A stretch of 64,000 bases of DNA from Sporosarcina sp. Marseille-Q4063. Lineage in GTDB: Bacteria > Bacillota > Bacilli > Bacillales_A > Planococcaceae. Below the pieces are notes generated by a model, which was not told the DNA's origin, searched no databases, and saw only the letters and a program-made list of their open reading frames with translations. Shown here in pieces: positions 1 to 8,303 of the stretch. A program made the position numbers and the translations under genes. The first letter of the stretch is position 1; each line of letters begins with the position of its first letter. The DNA is taken from the NCBI RefSeq assembly GCF_018309085.1, contig NZ_CP070502.1, forward strand, positions 1,612,001 through 1,676,000, written 5' to 3'.

Positions 1-44
1 AATTCATGTTCTGTCATTGCGCTGTATTTTTTCTCAGTTGTCAT
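1..44 (-). CDS. yfhH: YfhH (DUF1811), N-terminal fragment cut by the window edge
   Basis: Only about 14 codons lie inside the window. The minus-strand reading from the ATG at 44 gives MTTEKKYSAMTEHEL, which resembles the start of YfhH/DUF1811 proteins (E-K-x-Y-S-x-M-T). An AAGGAG lies about 7 nt upstream, inside the 3' end of recX, and the start overlaps the recX stop by 11 nt, so the two genes look translationally coupled. In Bacillus subtilis yfhH also follows recX. Function unknown. The family call rests on few residues plus synteny. Confidence 0.65.
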   Translation of the reverse strand, partial: MTTEKKYSAMTEHE

Positions 45-843
45 CTTCATTCTCCTTCATTTCAATAAACTGATCGATTCGGTCAAATGGAATTCCTTTT
101 TGATACATGGATTGTTTTACCCGATTATTGCGGTCTCTTCCACTAAATCTCGAACTGTATCGACGCCACGCTTTCTCGCCAATCGACTCAATCACGCCAG
201 CCCACTCATCTTCATCTATGGATAAATCTATATTTTCTACAGCCTGCTTAATAATTTCATATGAATACCCTTTGCGTAATAAAACATTATGAATCCGCTG
301 TTTGGTTTGCGATGGTGATTGGGAACGTTTTTTTGAAGCTTCTTTTTCTGCCAGGTTCTTGGCGATTTCAACTTGCTCTTCTTCAGAGTAGGAATCCAAT
401 ACTTGTTCTTGGAGTTCTTTTGCGATTCCTTTCTTTTGAAGTTCTTGCTGAATTGCCCGCGGACCGCGACTTGAAGACCTTTTCTGTGTTTCCAATAATG
501 CCTCTGAAAACGTTTCGTCGTTCAGAAAACCCAAGTTTCTTAATTTCACAATCGCTTCTAATATAATCGCTTCGCCGTACCCGACTTCCAATAGCTTTTG
601 TTTCACTTCAAACTCACTGCGCATTCTGAATCCTAGGTAATGAAGCGCACGATTAAACGCTTTACGAATTTCGTCTTCATAAACCATTTCATCGACAGAC
701 CAATCTTCCAACGACATACCTTTTGTCAATTCAAATTTAACCAAAACGGATTCATGAACGCTAAACGCATACTTTTCATCTAGAAATATATTATAGCGTT
801 CCTTATCTCTCTTTTGTTGTGTTATCTTTGTAATAACAGGCAC
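34..843 (-). CDS. recX: Regulatory protein RecX
   Basis: RecX binds RecA and limits or reverses filament assembly, so it modulates recombination and the SOS response in the cytoplasm. The 269-residue protein has the family layout of repeated three-helix modules, for example the stretch beginning RKAFNRALHYLGFRMRSEFE and a second one around LRNLGFLNDETFSEALLE with a basic RSSSRGPRAI segment. The length matches Gram-positive RecX, which carries extra C-terminal repeats. The start is a GTG preceded by GGAGGG about 7 nt upstream. It overlaps yfhH downstream and diverges from yfhF, an arrangement similar to B. subtilis. Confidence 0.93.
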   Translation of the reverse strand: MPVITKITQQKRDKERYNIFLDEKYAFSVHESVLVKFELTKGMSLEDWSVDEMVYEDEIRKAFNRALHYLGFRMRSEFEVKQKLLEVGYGEAIILEAIVKLRNLGFLNDETFSEALLETQKRSSSRGPRAIQQELQKKGIAKELQEQVLDSYSEEEQVEIAKNLAEKEASKKRSQSPSQTKQRIHNVLLRKGYSYEIIKQAVENIDLSIDEDEWAGVIESIGEKAWRRYSSRFSGRDRNNRVKQSMYQKGIPFDRIDQFIEMKENEDDN

Positions 844-934
844 TTTAATCCCTCCTGTACTTTCCTTTAGTATACATGTTCTGCCTGATTGATTCAGCTT
901 TACAAATTATATTTAGTAGATGGGGGCGAAAATA

Positions 935-1843
935 ATGAAAATTGTACTTGCTGGCGGCTCTGGATTGATTGGTAAAAAAGTAACTGAAGTTTTACTTGAA
1001 GCGAATCATCAAATTGTTATCCTCACTAGGAAGAACATGATAGATGTTCAAAATGTTTCTTATGTAAAATGGCTTCATGATGGTCTTACACCAGAAGATG
1101 CGATTGGCGATGCGGATGCTTTTATTAACCTTGCCGGCGTGTCCATAAATGAGGGACGTTGGTCAGAAGATCATCAACGACGGATTTATGATAGCCGCAT
1201 GACTGCTACTGATGAACTCTTACGAATCATTCGAGCACTTCCTAGAAAGCCGTCCGTCTTGATAAATGCGAGTGCAATTGGAATTTATCCCGCTTCTGAT
1301 GATAAGCGCTATACTGAACAATCGCATGATGTTGCAAATGATTTTCTTGGAAAGACGGTTTATGACTGGGAACAAAAAGCGTTAAGCATTGGAAATGATG
1401 GGCTGCGTGTTGTCTGCACGAGATTTGGCGTCGTGCTTAGTCAGGACGGCGGCGCTTTCCCGCTTATGGCGCTTCCCTATAAGTTATTTGCGGGCGGCAC
1501 AGTTGGAACAGGTAAACAATGGGTCTCGTGGGTGCATATAAATGACGTTGCTCGAGCGATCCTTTTCTCTGTTGAAAACGAGCATATCAGTGGAGCTGTA
1601 AATGTAACGGCACCTTCTCCAACGCGAATGAAGGAATTCGGACATACAATTGGCACTGTCCTTCGAAGACCTCATTGGATTCCCGCACCTTCGTTTGCAT
1701 TGAAATTAGCGCTTGGCAAAAAAAGCGCATTGGTATTAACAGGTCAGCATGTAACGCCTGAAAAATTACTTGAAAACAACTTCGATTTTTCATTCCCCAC
1801 ACTGGAATCAGCTTTGGAAAATCTAGTTACTAAACACGTATAA
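935..1843 (+). CDS. yfhF: YfhF-type NAD(P)-binding epimerase (TIGR01777 family)
   Basis: This is a short-chain dehydrogenase/epimerase-fold protein of the TIGR01777 (YfhF) family, with an N-terminal Rossmann nucleotide-binding motif (KIVLAGGSGLIG) and a C-terminal DUF1731-like end (TPEKLLENNFDFSFPTLESAL). The enzymatic substrate is not known for the family. An upstream in-frame ATG exists at 920, but the G-rich ribosome binding site (GGGGGCG) lies between it and the ATG at 935, and MKIVLAGG is the usual family start, so 935 is preferred. It diverges from recX and is followed by pdaA. Confidence 0.87.
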   Translation: MKIVLAGGSGLIGKKVTEVLLEANHQIVILTRKNMIDVQNVSYVKWLHDGLTPEDAIGDADAFINLAGVSINEGRWSEDHQRRIYDSRMTATDELLRIIRALPRKPSVLINASAIGIYPASDDKRYTEQSHDVANDFLGKTVYDWEQKALSIGNDGLRVVCTRFGVVLSQDGGAFPLMALPYKLFAGGTVGTGKQWVSWVHINDVARAILFSVENEHISGAVNVTAPSPTRMKEFGHTIGTVLRRPHWIPAPSFALKLALGKKSALVLTGQHVTPEKLLENNFDFSFPTLESALENLVTKHV

Positions 1844-1891
1844 TTACGGGCCTAACACGCATCCTAACTTAAAAGGAGGGTGCTTTTTATT

Positions 1892-2692
1892 ATGAATAAA
1901 TTTCACTTGCGCGGTTTTCTGCTAGCTGTCATAATCATTTCAGCGGGAATCGTTTTCAATCCGTATTCAGCAGCCGCTGAAGAATTTCATTGGGGATTTA
2001 AAAAAGCGACAAACGGCGTACCGCCAGATGCGGGTGCTGCTTTCAATGAAGTTTTGGATAAATACGGCGCTATTTATAAAGGGAAACCTGATGAAAAGGT
2101 AGTTTATTTAACATTTGATAATGGATATGAAGCGGGTTACACCGAACCGATTTTAGATACGTTAAAAGCAGAAAATGTTCCTGCAACTTTTTTTCTGACG
2201 GGTCATTATTTAACGAGCGCGACACCAATACTTAAACGCATGGTTAAAGACGGTCACACTATAGGGAATCACTCATATGACCATCCAAATATGGCGAATT
2301 TATCGGAAAAAGGAATGGAAGATGAGTGGAGTCGATTCGACAAAAAGCTTAAAGAATTAACCGGGATCGAACGAACCGTTTATGTAAGGCCGCCGAAGGG
2401 CACTTTCAGTGAAAAACTTCTAAGTTTTGGCAATGAACTTGGATACCGCCACATTTTTTGGTCAATTGCATTCGTCGACTGGCATAAAGATAAGCCAAGA
2501 GGAAAAGATTATGCTTATGGTGAATTGATGAAACAACTGCACCCCGGCGCGGTTATTTTAATGCATACAGTGTCTTCGGATAATGCAGAAGCGCTCCTTT
2601 CTTTTATACAGGATGCAAAAAAAGAAGGCTATCTGTTTAAATCCCTCGATGATCTTGTAATGGAATATGAGGGTATTGAATCTGTTTATTAA
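1892..2692 (+). CDS. pdaA: Polysaccharide deacetylase, PdaA type (muramic delta-lactam)
   Basis: PdaA removes the acetyl group from N-acetylmuramic acid during synthesis of muramic delta-lactam in spore cortex peptidoglycan, which germination enzymes later recognise. From the ATG at 1892 the 266-residue protein has a signal peptide/membrane segment (residues about 6-29) and a NodB domain with TFDNGYE (74-80, metal Asp76) and HSYDHP (His127, His131). The TFDN variant is typical of PdaA. AAAGGAGGG precedes the ATG at 1892; the GTG at 1880 lies within that site and is not used. A terminator follows. It could also be a related vegetative deacetylase, but this match is the closest. Confidence 0.87.
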   Translation: MNKFHLRGFLLAVIIISAGIVFNPYSAAAEEFHWGFKKATNGVPPDAGAAFNEVLDKYGAIYKGKPDEKVVYLTFDNGYEAGYTEPILDTLKAENVPATFFLTGHYLTSATPILKRMVKDGHTIGNHSYDHPNMANLSEKGMEDEWSRFDKKLKELTGIERTVYVRPPKGTFSEKLLSFGNELGYRHIFWSIAFVDWHKDKPRGKDYAYGELMKQLHPGAVILMHTVSSDNAEALLSFIQDAKKEGYLFKSLDDLVMEYEGIESVY

Positions 2693-2703
2693 TCAACCTC
2701 TAC

Positions 2704-2726
2704 GCGCCTTTAAACAAGGCGCTTTT
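2704..2726. terminator. Rho-independent terminator for pdaA
   Basis: Inverted repeat GCGCCTT / AAGGCGC with a 5-nt loop and a T run just after pdaA. It overlaps the stop codon of the convergent MFS gene. Confidence 0.75.
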
Positions 2727-3882
2727 GTGGTTTATTCATTGCTGATAGTAGAAATAGCGTACCTAAAAAGAGAGATATGAGTAATAAAAAGCTGAATGAA
2801 GCTTCGAATTCCAAAAATAAACCGCCCAAGAATGGACCCGTCAAACTTCCGAAACTAAAAAAGATGCCGCATAGAAGGTTTCCGGTTGGCAATAATTCAG
2901 CAGGCGTTAGATCTGACATATAAGAAATCCCAAGTGAATAGATCGATCCTACAAATAATCCAGCTATGAAAAATGTTCCTATGACGAGTAAAGTTGAGGC
3001 TTCAAACAAGCTTGCTGTAAAAAATGCTGTAGCTCCCCCGCCAAGTGCAATGAGAATTACGGGACGTCTTCCAATTCGGTCGGAAAGCATGCCAAGCGGA
3101 ATTTGCGAGACGATTCCTCCTGCTGAAAATGTCGCTAATATAATGGAAACAGAAGCTACACTTATGCCGCTCCGAAGTGCATAGACAGGATATATGGCAT
3201 TCAAGGATGATTCGAGAAAACCATAACCGAATGGTCCAAGAAACGCTAACCATGCAAAGGCTGATGTTGTCTTGAATCGCCTAAAAAATCCAGATTCAGC
3301 AGACGTTCCTTTAATGACATCTGGAAAATCATTTTTCAGTAAAAAAACGAGCGACCATGCGAGCATGCACAGTATTCCGGAAACGATAAACGGCAGCCCT
3401 TCAAACACGTTCACAAGCGGGACAAATAAAGGGCCCGCCGCAAAACCTACTCCGAACGACAAACCGTACACGGCAATGTTACGTCCTAAACGATATTTCG
3501 GTGAAAAGCTTGTCACCCAAGTTTGCGTCGAAAAATGAAGCGCATGATCACCGATTCCAATAATTAATCGCAAGATGAACCAAAACACCATGCTTTTCCA
3601 TAATGGAAATATTAATAAAGAGATGAATACCAACATGCCGCCTACAACAATAATTGGTTTAAAGCCGAATCTTCTGAGGGGCGCTTCCATGAATGGTGAC
3701 ACGAGAAGCGTTCCAATATATAAACCGGTCGCGTTTAATCCGTTTAACGCGCTCGAAACGCTATCATTTTCAAAGATAACTGAAATTAACGGAAGGAGCA
3801 TTCCTTGTGAAAATCCTGAAATAGCTACTATTAAAACCAGGATTCGAAATCGTTTTTGTTCTATTTTTGTAAAAGCACTCAT
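2710..3882 (-). CDS. Major facilitator superfamily transporter
   Basis: Integral membrane transporter of about 390 residues with roughly twelve hydrophobic segments and the MFS loop motif in the second half (GMLSDRIGRRPVI). It resembles drug or metabolite efflux permeases; the substrate cannot be read from sequence. A start at 3900 is also in frame (MERVDY...); neither start has a strong ribosome binding site, and the second ATG (MSAFTK) is preferred because it begins just before the basic N-terminal stretch. It converges on pdaA and diverges from the OsmC-family gene. Confidence 0.8.
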   Translation of the reverse strand: MSAFTKIEQKRFRILVLIVAISGFSQGMLLPLISVIFENDSVSSALNGLNATGLYIGTLLVSPFMEAPLRRFGFKPIIVVGGMLVFISLLIFPLWKSMVFWFILRLIIGIGDHALHFSTQTWVTSFSPKYRLGRNIAVYGLSFGVGFAAGPLFVPLVNVFEGLPFIVSGILCMLAWSLVFLLKNDFPDVIKGTSAESGFFRRFKTTSAFAWLAFLGPFGYGFLESSLNAIYPVYALRSGISVASVSIILATFSAGGIVSQIPLGMLSDRIGRRPVILIALGGGATAFFTASLFEASTLLVIGTFFIAGLFVGSIYSLGISYMSDLTPAELLPTGNLLCGIFFSFGSLTGPFLGGLFLEFEASFSFLLLISLFLGTLFLLSAMNKPQKRLV

Positions 3883-3949
3883 ATAGTCAACCCGTTCCAA
3901 TGAAATATGAAATCGTGTATAATTCTAACATATTGGGGAGGGATTACAT

Positions 3950-4333
3950 ATGAAATTCACAATGACGGAAAATGGTTTTCAAACAGAAACATCTTTTGGA
4001 TCACTCGACATCTCTTCAAATGAAGAATTCGGATTTAGACCTTACCAACTCTTGGTGTCTTCAATTGCAGTATGCAGCGGTGGCGTAATGCGAAAAGTGC
4101 TTGAGAGAATGCGGATGCCAGCAACAGATATTCGTATTGAGGTAAAGGATGTTGTAAGAAATCCAGACGAGGCAAATAAAGTCGAGAAAATTCATCTGCA
4201 TTTCTTTATAGAAGGTTCGAAAATCAATGAAGAAAAAATGCCGAGGGTTATGGATTTGACAATGAAAAACTGTTCAATGGCACAATCGGTAGTAGAATCA
4301 ATCGAGATTCATAAAACTTACGAAATCAAATAG
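3950..4333 (+). CDS. OsmC/Ohr family protein
   Basis: A 127-residue OsmC-like protein. The family holds thiol-dependent peroxidases that reduce organic hydroperoxides. The two expected cysteines are visible: one in the helix SSIAVCSGGVMRKVLERM and one in NCSMAQSVVESIEIHKTYEI. GGGGAGGG sits upstream of the ATG. It is a single gene with its own terminator. Whether it is a true peroxidase or one of the many uncharacterised OsmC paralogues is not clear. Confidence 0.85.
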   Translation: MKFTMTENGFQTETSFGSLDISSNEEFGFRPYQLLVSSIAVCSGGVMRKVLERMRMPATDIRIEVKDVVRNPDEANKVEKIHLHFFIEGSKINEEKMPRVMDLTMKNCSMAQSVVESIEIHKTYEIK

Positions 4334-4334
4334 A

Positions 4335-4379
4335 AAAAGGCTTAGTCCATCTCTTACTTTCAGATGACTAAGCCTTTTA
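4335..4379 (+). terminator. Terminator of the OsmC-family gene
   Basis: AAAAGGCTTAGTC pairs with GACTAAGCCTTTT and a T-rich tail follows. The rest of 4380-4650 holds no supported gene. Confidence 0.8.
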
Positions 4380-4679
4380 TGTTTTAAATGATTCATCACT
4401 ATCAGCTTTCATAAATCGTATTGTCCGTTGGGAAAGTTTAACGCCATTGGACGTTTACGAATCCCCTCCTTCAACTTGGAATTTGAGTTCGTCTACACAA
4501 ACACTACGCCCTCCCTTTCAGTTGATTAAATATATCTTAACACATTAATTCTGTATTTACAATGTTCATACTACTCTATTAAGAATTTGATTCTAAAGAA
4601 CTAATTCAACGCGAATTAATGATTTTATCATATGAAATAAATTATAAGCAAACTCGTTACCCTTCCTAAAATCATATGT

Positions 4680-4699
4680 TATAATTAGAATGATTATCA
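4680..4699 (+). promoter_or_regulatory. -10 element overlapped by a PerR/Fur-family operator-like box
   Basis: TATAAT at 4680-4685 is a good -10; the -35 is weak. It abuts TTAGAATGATTATCA (4685-4699), a 7-1-7 inverted repeat. By eye it matches the Per box TTATAATNATTATAA at 12 of 14 arm positions and the Fur box TGATAATNATTATCA at 12 of 14. A repressor bound here would cover the transcription start of the metal ATPase. In B. subtilis the zinc-uptake ATPase ZosA is under PerR, which fits but does not prove PerR control. Confidence 0.6.
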
Positions 4700-4733
4700 T
4701 CTGATACTAATTATTTTAAAGGGAGGGGTTATC

Positions 4734-6632
4734 GTGGATGTCCCTGTTGAAAATCAACGAAAAATCAATTGGTTCGAGCATATTGAACTTGTAGCCGCAA
4801 TTTTATCCGGGATTCTGATAGTTACAGCGTGGCTAATTGGTAAAAATGGTGCCGAAACGCTTTCAGTCTCCTTATATATCGCCGCATTTTTAATAGGCGG
4901 CTATGCAAAAGCGAAGGAAGGCATCGAGGAAACGGTTAAAGACAGAGAGTTAAATGTAGAAATGTTAATGGTGTTTGCGGCAATTGGATCCGCTCTTATT
5001 GGATATTGGACAGAAGGTGCAATACTCATATTCATATTCGCACTAAGCGGCGCGCTGGAAACCTATACACTCAATAAAAGTCACAAAGAAATTTCTTCGC
5101 TAATGGAGCTTCAACCTGAGGAAGCTTGGCTCTTGAATGAGGATGGAACGACTGTAAAAGTATCAACCGATTCCCTTGCCGTAGGTGCATTGTTACTTGT
5201 AAAACCCGGCGAGCGAATCCCTGTTGACGGTAGAATAACAAGTGGAACGACATCTGTTGACATGTCCGCAATTAATGGTGAATCGATGCCCGTCACGAAA
5301 GGAATCCGGGACGATTTATTTGCGGGTACAGTTAACTTGAGCGGCGCGATTCAAATGGAAATGACTAAACCAAGTTCTGAAACGCTTTTCCAGAAAATAA
5401 TCACGCTTGTTCAAAGTGCACAAAGCGAAAAATCTCCTTCTCAACTATTTATCGAAAGATTTGAAGGGACTTATGTAAAAATTGTCCTTGTCGCTGTTTT
5501 CGTCATGATGTTTCTTCCCCATTTTGTTTTCGGCTGGGATTGGACGACAACCATTTATCGTGCCATTGTTCTGCTTGTCGTCGCGTCGCCTTGTGCGCTT
5601 GTTGCATCCATCATGCCGGCTACACTTGCTGCTGTTTCAAATGGAGCGAAGCGAGGGGTTTTATTTAAAGGGGGGATCCATCTCGAGCTTCTTAGTTCGG
5701 TGAATGCGATTGCTTTCGATAAAACAGGAACGTTAACGACAGGTTTACCCGTTGTTACTGATTTCATTGTACGTGAAGGTGAAGATATTGATGAAACGCT
5801 AGCACTTATTGCTGGTATCGAATCACAATCCAATCATCCACTTGCAGTCGCAATTACAAACTTTGCTGATGAGAAGAAGTTGACCCCTTTACAAGGCATA
5901 CAAACTGAGGATTTGCCCGGGCATGGTCTTCGGGCAATCTATCAAGGTAAAGAATTCCTTGTTGGCAACCCGCGATTTGTCGGCAAGAGGCTGGCAGAGG
6001 ACTTTAACGACGGAATCGCTATGAATTTATCTGAAGGCGGCAAGACTGTCGTTTTCTTAAAAGATGATCAAGGTATTGTCGCTGCAATTGCTTTAAAAGA
6101 CACTTTGCGAAAAGAAGCCATTCAAGCAATTAATGAATTGAAAAAAGCTGGTATACGAACAATCATGCTAACCGGCGATAATGAAAAAACAGCGGCTGCG
6201 ATACAGAGTGAAGTCCAAATAGACCGTTACGTCGCCGAATGTTTGCCGGAAATGAAAGTTGAAAAATTAAAAGAGCTGATTCAAGAATACAAGGCCGTTG
6301 CAATGGTCGGGGACGGGATAAACGATGCACCCGCGCTTGCTACAGCCACTTCAGGCATAGCGATGGGTGATGGCACCGACGTCGCACTAGAAACGGCGGA
6401 TATTGTTCTCATGCAAAATGATCTAACAAAAATTTCTTACGCCATTAAATTATCTCGAAAAATGCAACGTATCGTTAAACAAAATGTATTCTTTTCAATT
6501 GCGGTTATCGCAGTGTTAATCGTTTCTAACTTCATGCAAGTCGTTGATCTTCCCCTCGGCGTGATTGGACATGAAGGAAGTACAATTCTTGTCATATTAA
6601 ATGGATTACGGATGCTGAATAAGGTGAACTAA
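4734..6632 (+). CDS. zosA: P1B-type heavy-metal ATPase, ZosA-like
   Basis: Membrane ATPase that moves a soft transition metal across the membrane. The 632-residue protein lacks an N-terminal HMA/CxxC domain. It has paired N-terminal membrane helices, the actuator loop INGESMPV, the SPC motif of the transport helix (285-287), phosphorylated Asp329 in DKTGTLT, an HP motif (SNHPLAVA) and GDGINDAP near 526-533. Absence of the HMA domain and length near 637 residues resemble B. subtilis ZosA (zinc uptake under peroxide stress) more than CadA or CopA. The start is GTG behind GGGAGGGG. Zinc is the most likely substrate, but Cd/Co/Pb export is possible. Confidence 0.75.
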   Translation: MDVPVENQRKINWFEHIELVAAILSGILIVTAWLIGKNGAETLSVSLYIAAFLIGGYAKAKEGIEETVKDRELNVEMLMVFAAIGSALIGYWTEGAILIFIFALSGALETYTLNKSHKEISSLMELQPEEAWLLNEDGTTVKVSTDSLAVGALLLVKPGERIPVDGRITSGTTSVDMSAINGESMPVTKGIRDDLFAGTVNLSGAIQMEMTKPSSETLFQKIITLVQSAQSEKSPSQLFIERFEGTYVKIVLVAVFVMMFLPHFVFGWDWTTTIYRAIVLLVVASPCALVASIMPATLAAVSNGAKRGVLFKGGIHLELLSSVNAIAFDKTGTLTTGLPVVTDFIVREGEDIDETLALIAGIESQSNHPLAVAITNFADEKKLTPLQGIQTEDLPGHGLRAIYQGKEFLVGNPRFVGKRLAEDFNDGIAMNLSEGGKTVVFLKDDQGIVAAIALKDTLRKEAIQAINELKKAGIRTIMLTGDNEKTAAAIQSEVQIDRYVAECLPEMKVEKLKELIQEYKAVAMVGDGINDAPALATATSGIAMGDGTDVALETADIVLMQNDLTKISYAIKLSRKMQRIVKQNVFFSIAVIAVLIVSNFMQVVDLPLGVIGHEGSTILVILNGLRMLNKVN

Positions 6633-6665
6633 AAAGCAAAGCGGTCAAATGACCGCTTTGCTTTT
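6632..6665. terminator. Bidirectional terminator between the metal ATPase and yfkH
   Basis: AAAAGCAAAGCGGTC / GACCGCTTTGCTTTT with a short loop; A-rich on one side and T-rich on the other, so it can serve both convergent genes. Confidence 0.85.
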
Positions 6666-7673
6666 CTTTTTTGCTGCAAGCGCTTGTCGGCGCTCGCTCA
6701 TGACTGCATTGATCTGACCGCCTAGCATCAGAATAATGGCTGAGAAATATAGCCACATCATCAATACAATGATTGCCCCGATACTCCCGTATGTGCTCGA
6801 GTAGCTACCGAAACTACCTACATAATAAGAGAATCCAACTGAAGTAAGTATCCAACCTAATGTCGCAAAAGCAGCCCCGGAAAAGACACTTTTAATATGC
6901 AACTTCAAATTCGGCACAAGCCAGTATAGGATTGTGAAAACACCGAATATCAAAAATGGCGGAATAATCCATCTCAAACTATTCCACAAGGAAAGAAAAC
7001 CAGCTTCTAATCCCATGTATGAAAATGCGAAGATCCCAATCTGTTTGCCGAATACCGGCAATACTAGCGCCATAATGAGTACCGATATGAGCATAAGCGT
7101 GAATACGACCGACATGCCGCGCGCGACAAAAAAGTTCCGTGTTTCTTCTGTAAAATAAGAACGATTTAATGCTTTCGTAAGTGCATTCATTCCTTTTGAT
7201 GCAGACCACACTGTCGCTAGCGCACCAATTGAAAGTAAACCGGTATTACGATTATTTAAGATTTCACCGACAGTATCTTCAATTAGCGACGCTACACTTG
7301 CTGGAGCATAGTCTCTTATAAACAAGAAAATTTCTGATTGGTCTAAATTTAAATAAGGCAAAAGTGTAAAAAGAAAGATTAGTAGAGGAAAAAGAGATAA
7401 CAAGAAAAAGAAAGCGAGTTGTGAACCAAGGCCCGTAACATCGACTTTCCTTATTCGTGTGATTAATTCTTTTAAAAATCCACTAATTGTTGTTACATCA
7501 AATTTATCCAAATCTCCCTCTTTGACATCATCCATGAATTTTACGATGGCCAAGTTCCGAAAACTAGAATTACTTTTCTTGTGTTTTTTCTTTTCTACAA
7601 CCTCTTGTTTGATTGCTGAAGATAGTTCGGATTCTGATTTAGATTTAGGAGTATTTGATTTTTTTTCTCTCAT
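6645..7673 (-). CDS. yfkH: YihY/BrkB-family membrane protein (YfkH)
   Basis: A 342-residue inner-membrane protein of the YihY family (formerly and wrongly called RNase BN). It has a basic, Lys/Ser-rich cytoplasmic N-terminus (residues 1-75) and about six membrane helices, including the family features FFLLSLFPLLIFLF and the C-terminal YGSIGAIIVLMMWLYFSAIILMLGG region. Function unknown; members are suspected transporters or envelope proteins. GGAG precedes the ATG. It forms a probable two-gene unit with the upstream gene at 7700-8074, 26 bp away. Confidence 0.85.
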   Translation of the reverse strand: MREKKSNTPKSKSESELSSAIKQEVVEKKKHKKSNSSFRNLAIVKFMDDVKEGDLDKFDVTTISGFLKELITRIRKVDVTGLGSQLAFFFLLSLFPLLIFLFTLLPYLNLDQSEIFLFIRDYAPASVASLIEDTVGEILNNRNTGLLSIGALATVWSASKGMNALTKALNRSYFTEETRNFFVARGMSVVFTLMLISVLIMALVLPVFGKQIGIFAFSYMGLEAGFLSLWNSLRWIIPPFLIFGVFTILYWLVPNLKLHIKSVFSGAAFATLGWILTSVGFSYYVGSFGSYSSTYGSIGAIIVLMMWLYFSAIILMLGGQINAVMSERRQALAAKKKSKAVI

Positions 7674-7699
7674 CGTTTCTTCACTCCTTTCTTCATCCC

Positions 7700-8074
7700 T
7701 TACTTTCCCGTTGAATCGCTGGTAGAATCTTCGCTTACCATAGCTTTATAATCATCCTTCGCTTCAGTAAATGCATCTTTTGTGTCAACAACTAATTCCT
7801 TTACTTGAGGGCTAAGCTCTTTTAATTCGTCCATTTTTCCTTTGAAATATGTTGCATCATTTGCAACTTGTTCATAAATTGATTGATATTTCTCCGACTT
7901 TTCCTGGAGCTTTAATTTGACGACGTCGGGGTTTTTCGAATAATAACGAACATCAGACATGAAACTTCGGGATTTATTCACGACATCTTCACGTGTCGCT
8001 CTGTCGCATAAACTGATTAATCCCCCAGCCAATGCACCAAAAAAGATGTACTTTCCTAATTTATTTCCGCTCAT
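7700..8074 (-). CDS. Small YtxH-like protein
   Basis: 124 residues with one short N-terminal hydrophobic segment (YIFFGALAGGLISL) followed by a charged helical region likely to form a coiled coil. That layout is typical of YtxH-domain proteins, which are general-stress or envelope-associated proteins of unknown role. A strong GGAGGG site precedes the ATG. It lies directly upstream of yfkH on the same strand, so the two are probably cotranscribed. The YtxH assignment rests on layout more than residues. Confidence 0.6.
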   Translation of the reverse strand: MSGNKLGKYIFFGALAGGLISLCDRATREDVVNKSRSFMSDVRYYSKNPDVVKLKLQEKSEKYQSIYEQVANDATYFKGKMDELKELSPQVKELVVDTKDAFTEAKDDYKAMVSEDSTSDSTGK

Positions 8075-8303
8075 TAAACACCCTCCACTTATAAAGATTT
8101 TGCATACTGCATTATACCCCTAATAATATAGAAAAAAACATGACTTGATAAATAATAAAAATAAAGCTTGACTATTAACTCATTATTTCGGAAGATTGTG
8201 AATAAGCATAATACTATAGATTTCAAGGGAGCTGATCATACTTAATTAACTTTGAAAATTGGACAACCTGAATTACTTTTATAGACAAATTGGAGGGAAT
8301 GAA

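Noticed and set aside
4440..4520. Minus-strand GGAGGGG followed by a short frame ending NFPNGQYDL
   Set aside because: The only starts are a TTG upstream of the site or an ATG 16 nt away, the peptide is about 12-21 residues, and there is no conserved pattern that I recognise.
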